Source: Paracoccus sp. MKU1 (GTDB lineage: Bacteria; Pseudomonadota; Alphaproteobacteria; Rhodobacterales; Rhodobacteraceae). From it: a stretch of DNA of 64,000 nucleotides. The stretch's first letter is position 1; every line of letters starts with the position of its first letter. Position numbers and translations under genes: made by a program. The stretch lies in NCBI RefSeq assembly GCF_001447385.1, contig NZ_LLWQ01000193.1, forward strand, positions 248,001 through 312,000. The letters are read 5' to 3'. Below are positions 63,508 through 64,000 of this stretch, in pieces. The notes beneath the pieces were generated by a model. It saw only the letters and a list, made by a program, of their open reading frames with translations. It had not been told where the DNA came from and made no database searches.

Positions 63508-64000
63508 ATGACCGGCAACACGAACGCGGGCGCGCCCCGCACCCTCTACGACAAGATCTTCGACGCCCATGTGGTCGAGCGTTCCGACGACGGCACCTGC
63601 ATCCTCTATATCGACCGCCACCTGGTGCATGAGGTGACCTCGCCCCAGGCCTTCGAGGGCCTGCGCATGGCCGGGCGCAAGGTGCGCCGCCCCGACCAGA
63701 CCATCGCCGTGCCGGACCACAACGTGCCGACCACGCCCGACCGCGTGGACGGCATCGAGAACCCCGAGGGCCGCATCCAGGTCGCCGAACTGGACAAGAA
63801 CGCCCGCGAATTCGGGCTGAACTATTACCCGATGAACGACATCCGCCAGGGCATCGTGCATATCGTCGGCCCGGAACAGGGCTGGACCCTGCCCGGCATG
63901 ACCGTGGTCTGTGGCGACAGCCATACCGCGACGCATGGCGCCTTCGGGGCCTTGGCGCATGGCATCGGCACGTCGGAAGTGGAACACGTCCTGGCCACCC
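63508..64000 (+). CDS. leuC: 3-isopropylmalate dehydratase large subunit (partial, runs off right edge)
   Basis: The first 164 residues of LeuC are present with no stop before the window end. LeuCD isomerises 2- to 3-isopropylmalate in leucine synthesis using a [4Fe-4S] cluster. Landmarks are [41 protein letters not shown] and [20 protein letters not shown], which includes the first cluster cysteine. The start follows AAAAGAGA. Residues for the other two cluster cysteines lie beyond the window. Confidence 0.94.
   Translation, partial: MTGNTNAGAPRTLYDKIFDAHVVERSDDGTCILYIDRHLVHEVTSPQAFEGLRMAGRKVRRPDQTIAVPDHNVPTTPDRVDGIENPEGRIQVAELDKNAREFGLNYYPMNDIRQGIVHIVGPEQGWTLPGMTVVCGDSHTATHGAFGALAHGIGTSEVEHVLAT

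Overview
The window is GC-rich (strong G/C preference at third codon positions) and comes from an alphaproteobacterium, almost certainly a Paracoccus of the P. denitrificans / P. pantotrophus group. The best evidence is the cytochrome cd1 nitrite reductase NirS. After a 29-residue leader its mature numbering reproduces His17, Tyr25, Cys65, Cys68, His69, Met106, His200, His345 and His388 of the Paracoccus enzyme. The nor/nir gene order, the gltD-hypothetical-gltB arrangement and many 1-4 base gene overlaps also fit.

Layout. 1-2.4 kb: an Hpt gene running off the left edge, divergent from a response regulator-PP2C phosphatase, then a Nudix hydrolase and a tRNA-Leu(CAG) with a recognisable promoter and terminator. 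2.9-11.7 kb: an NDUFA9-like protein, uppP, and glutamate synthase (gltD, a secreted unknown, gltB). 12.2-22.0 kb: a CDF metal transporter, then an amino-sugar locus with two divergent arms. One arm is murQ-like etherase plus a carbohydrate ABC transporter; the other is sugar kinase, GntR regulator, SIS deaminase and nagA. Each arm is preceded by a copy of the same 17-bp operator.

22.1-40.4 kb is a denitrification island: regulator nnr; norCBQDEF; nirX-nirI; and divergent nirS-E-C-F-DL-G-H-J-N plus a small membrane protein. FNR/Nnr-type boxes lie before norC and between nirI and nirS. NirS reduces nitrite to NO, NirE/C/F/DL/G/H/J/N make or insert heme d1 or give electrons, NirI/NirX form a flavoprotein/flavin-transferase pair, and NorCB reduces NO to N2O with NorQDEF as assembly factors. 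Nitrate reductases and nos genes are not in the window.

40.5-64 kb is mostly housekeeping: katG, priA, a fructose-6-phosphate aldolase-type transaldolase, DUF484-xerC, a TSUP permease, an asparaginase-II family protein, an IalB-like protein, rlmN, gpmI-envC-like-ctpA-rppH, mltB, ybaK, a GlsB-type membrane protein, dapD, a LOG-family protein, an unknown ORF, rlmH, rsfS (apparently with a CTG start), a small exported protein and the 5' part of leuC.

No insertion sequence, prophage, CRISPR array or rRNA was seen. The most unusual non-genic feature is a dispersed intergenic module: a GC-rich hairpin followed by a short GTATTT-containing tail. It recurs at least nine times, often just 3' of a gene and twice as facing pairs.
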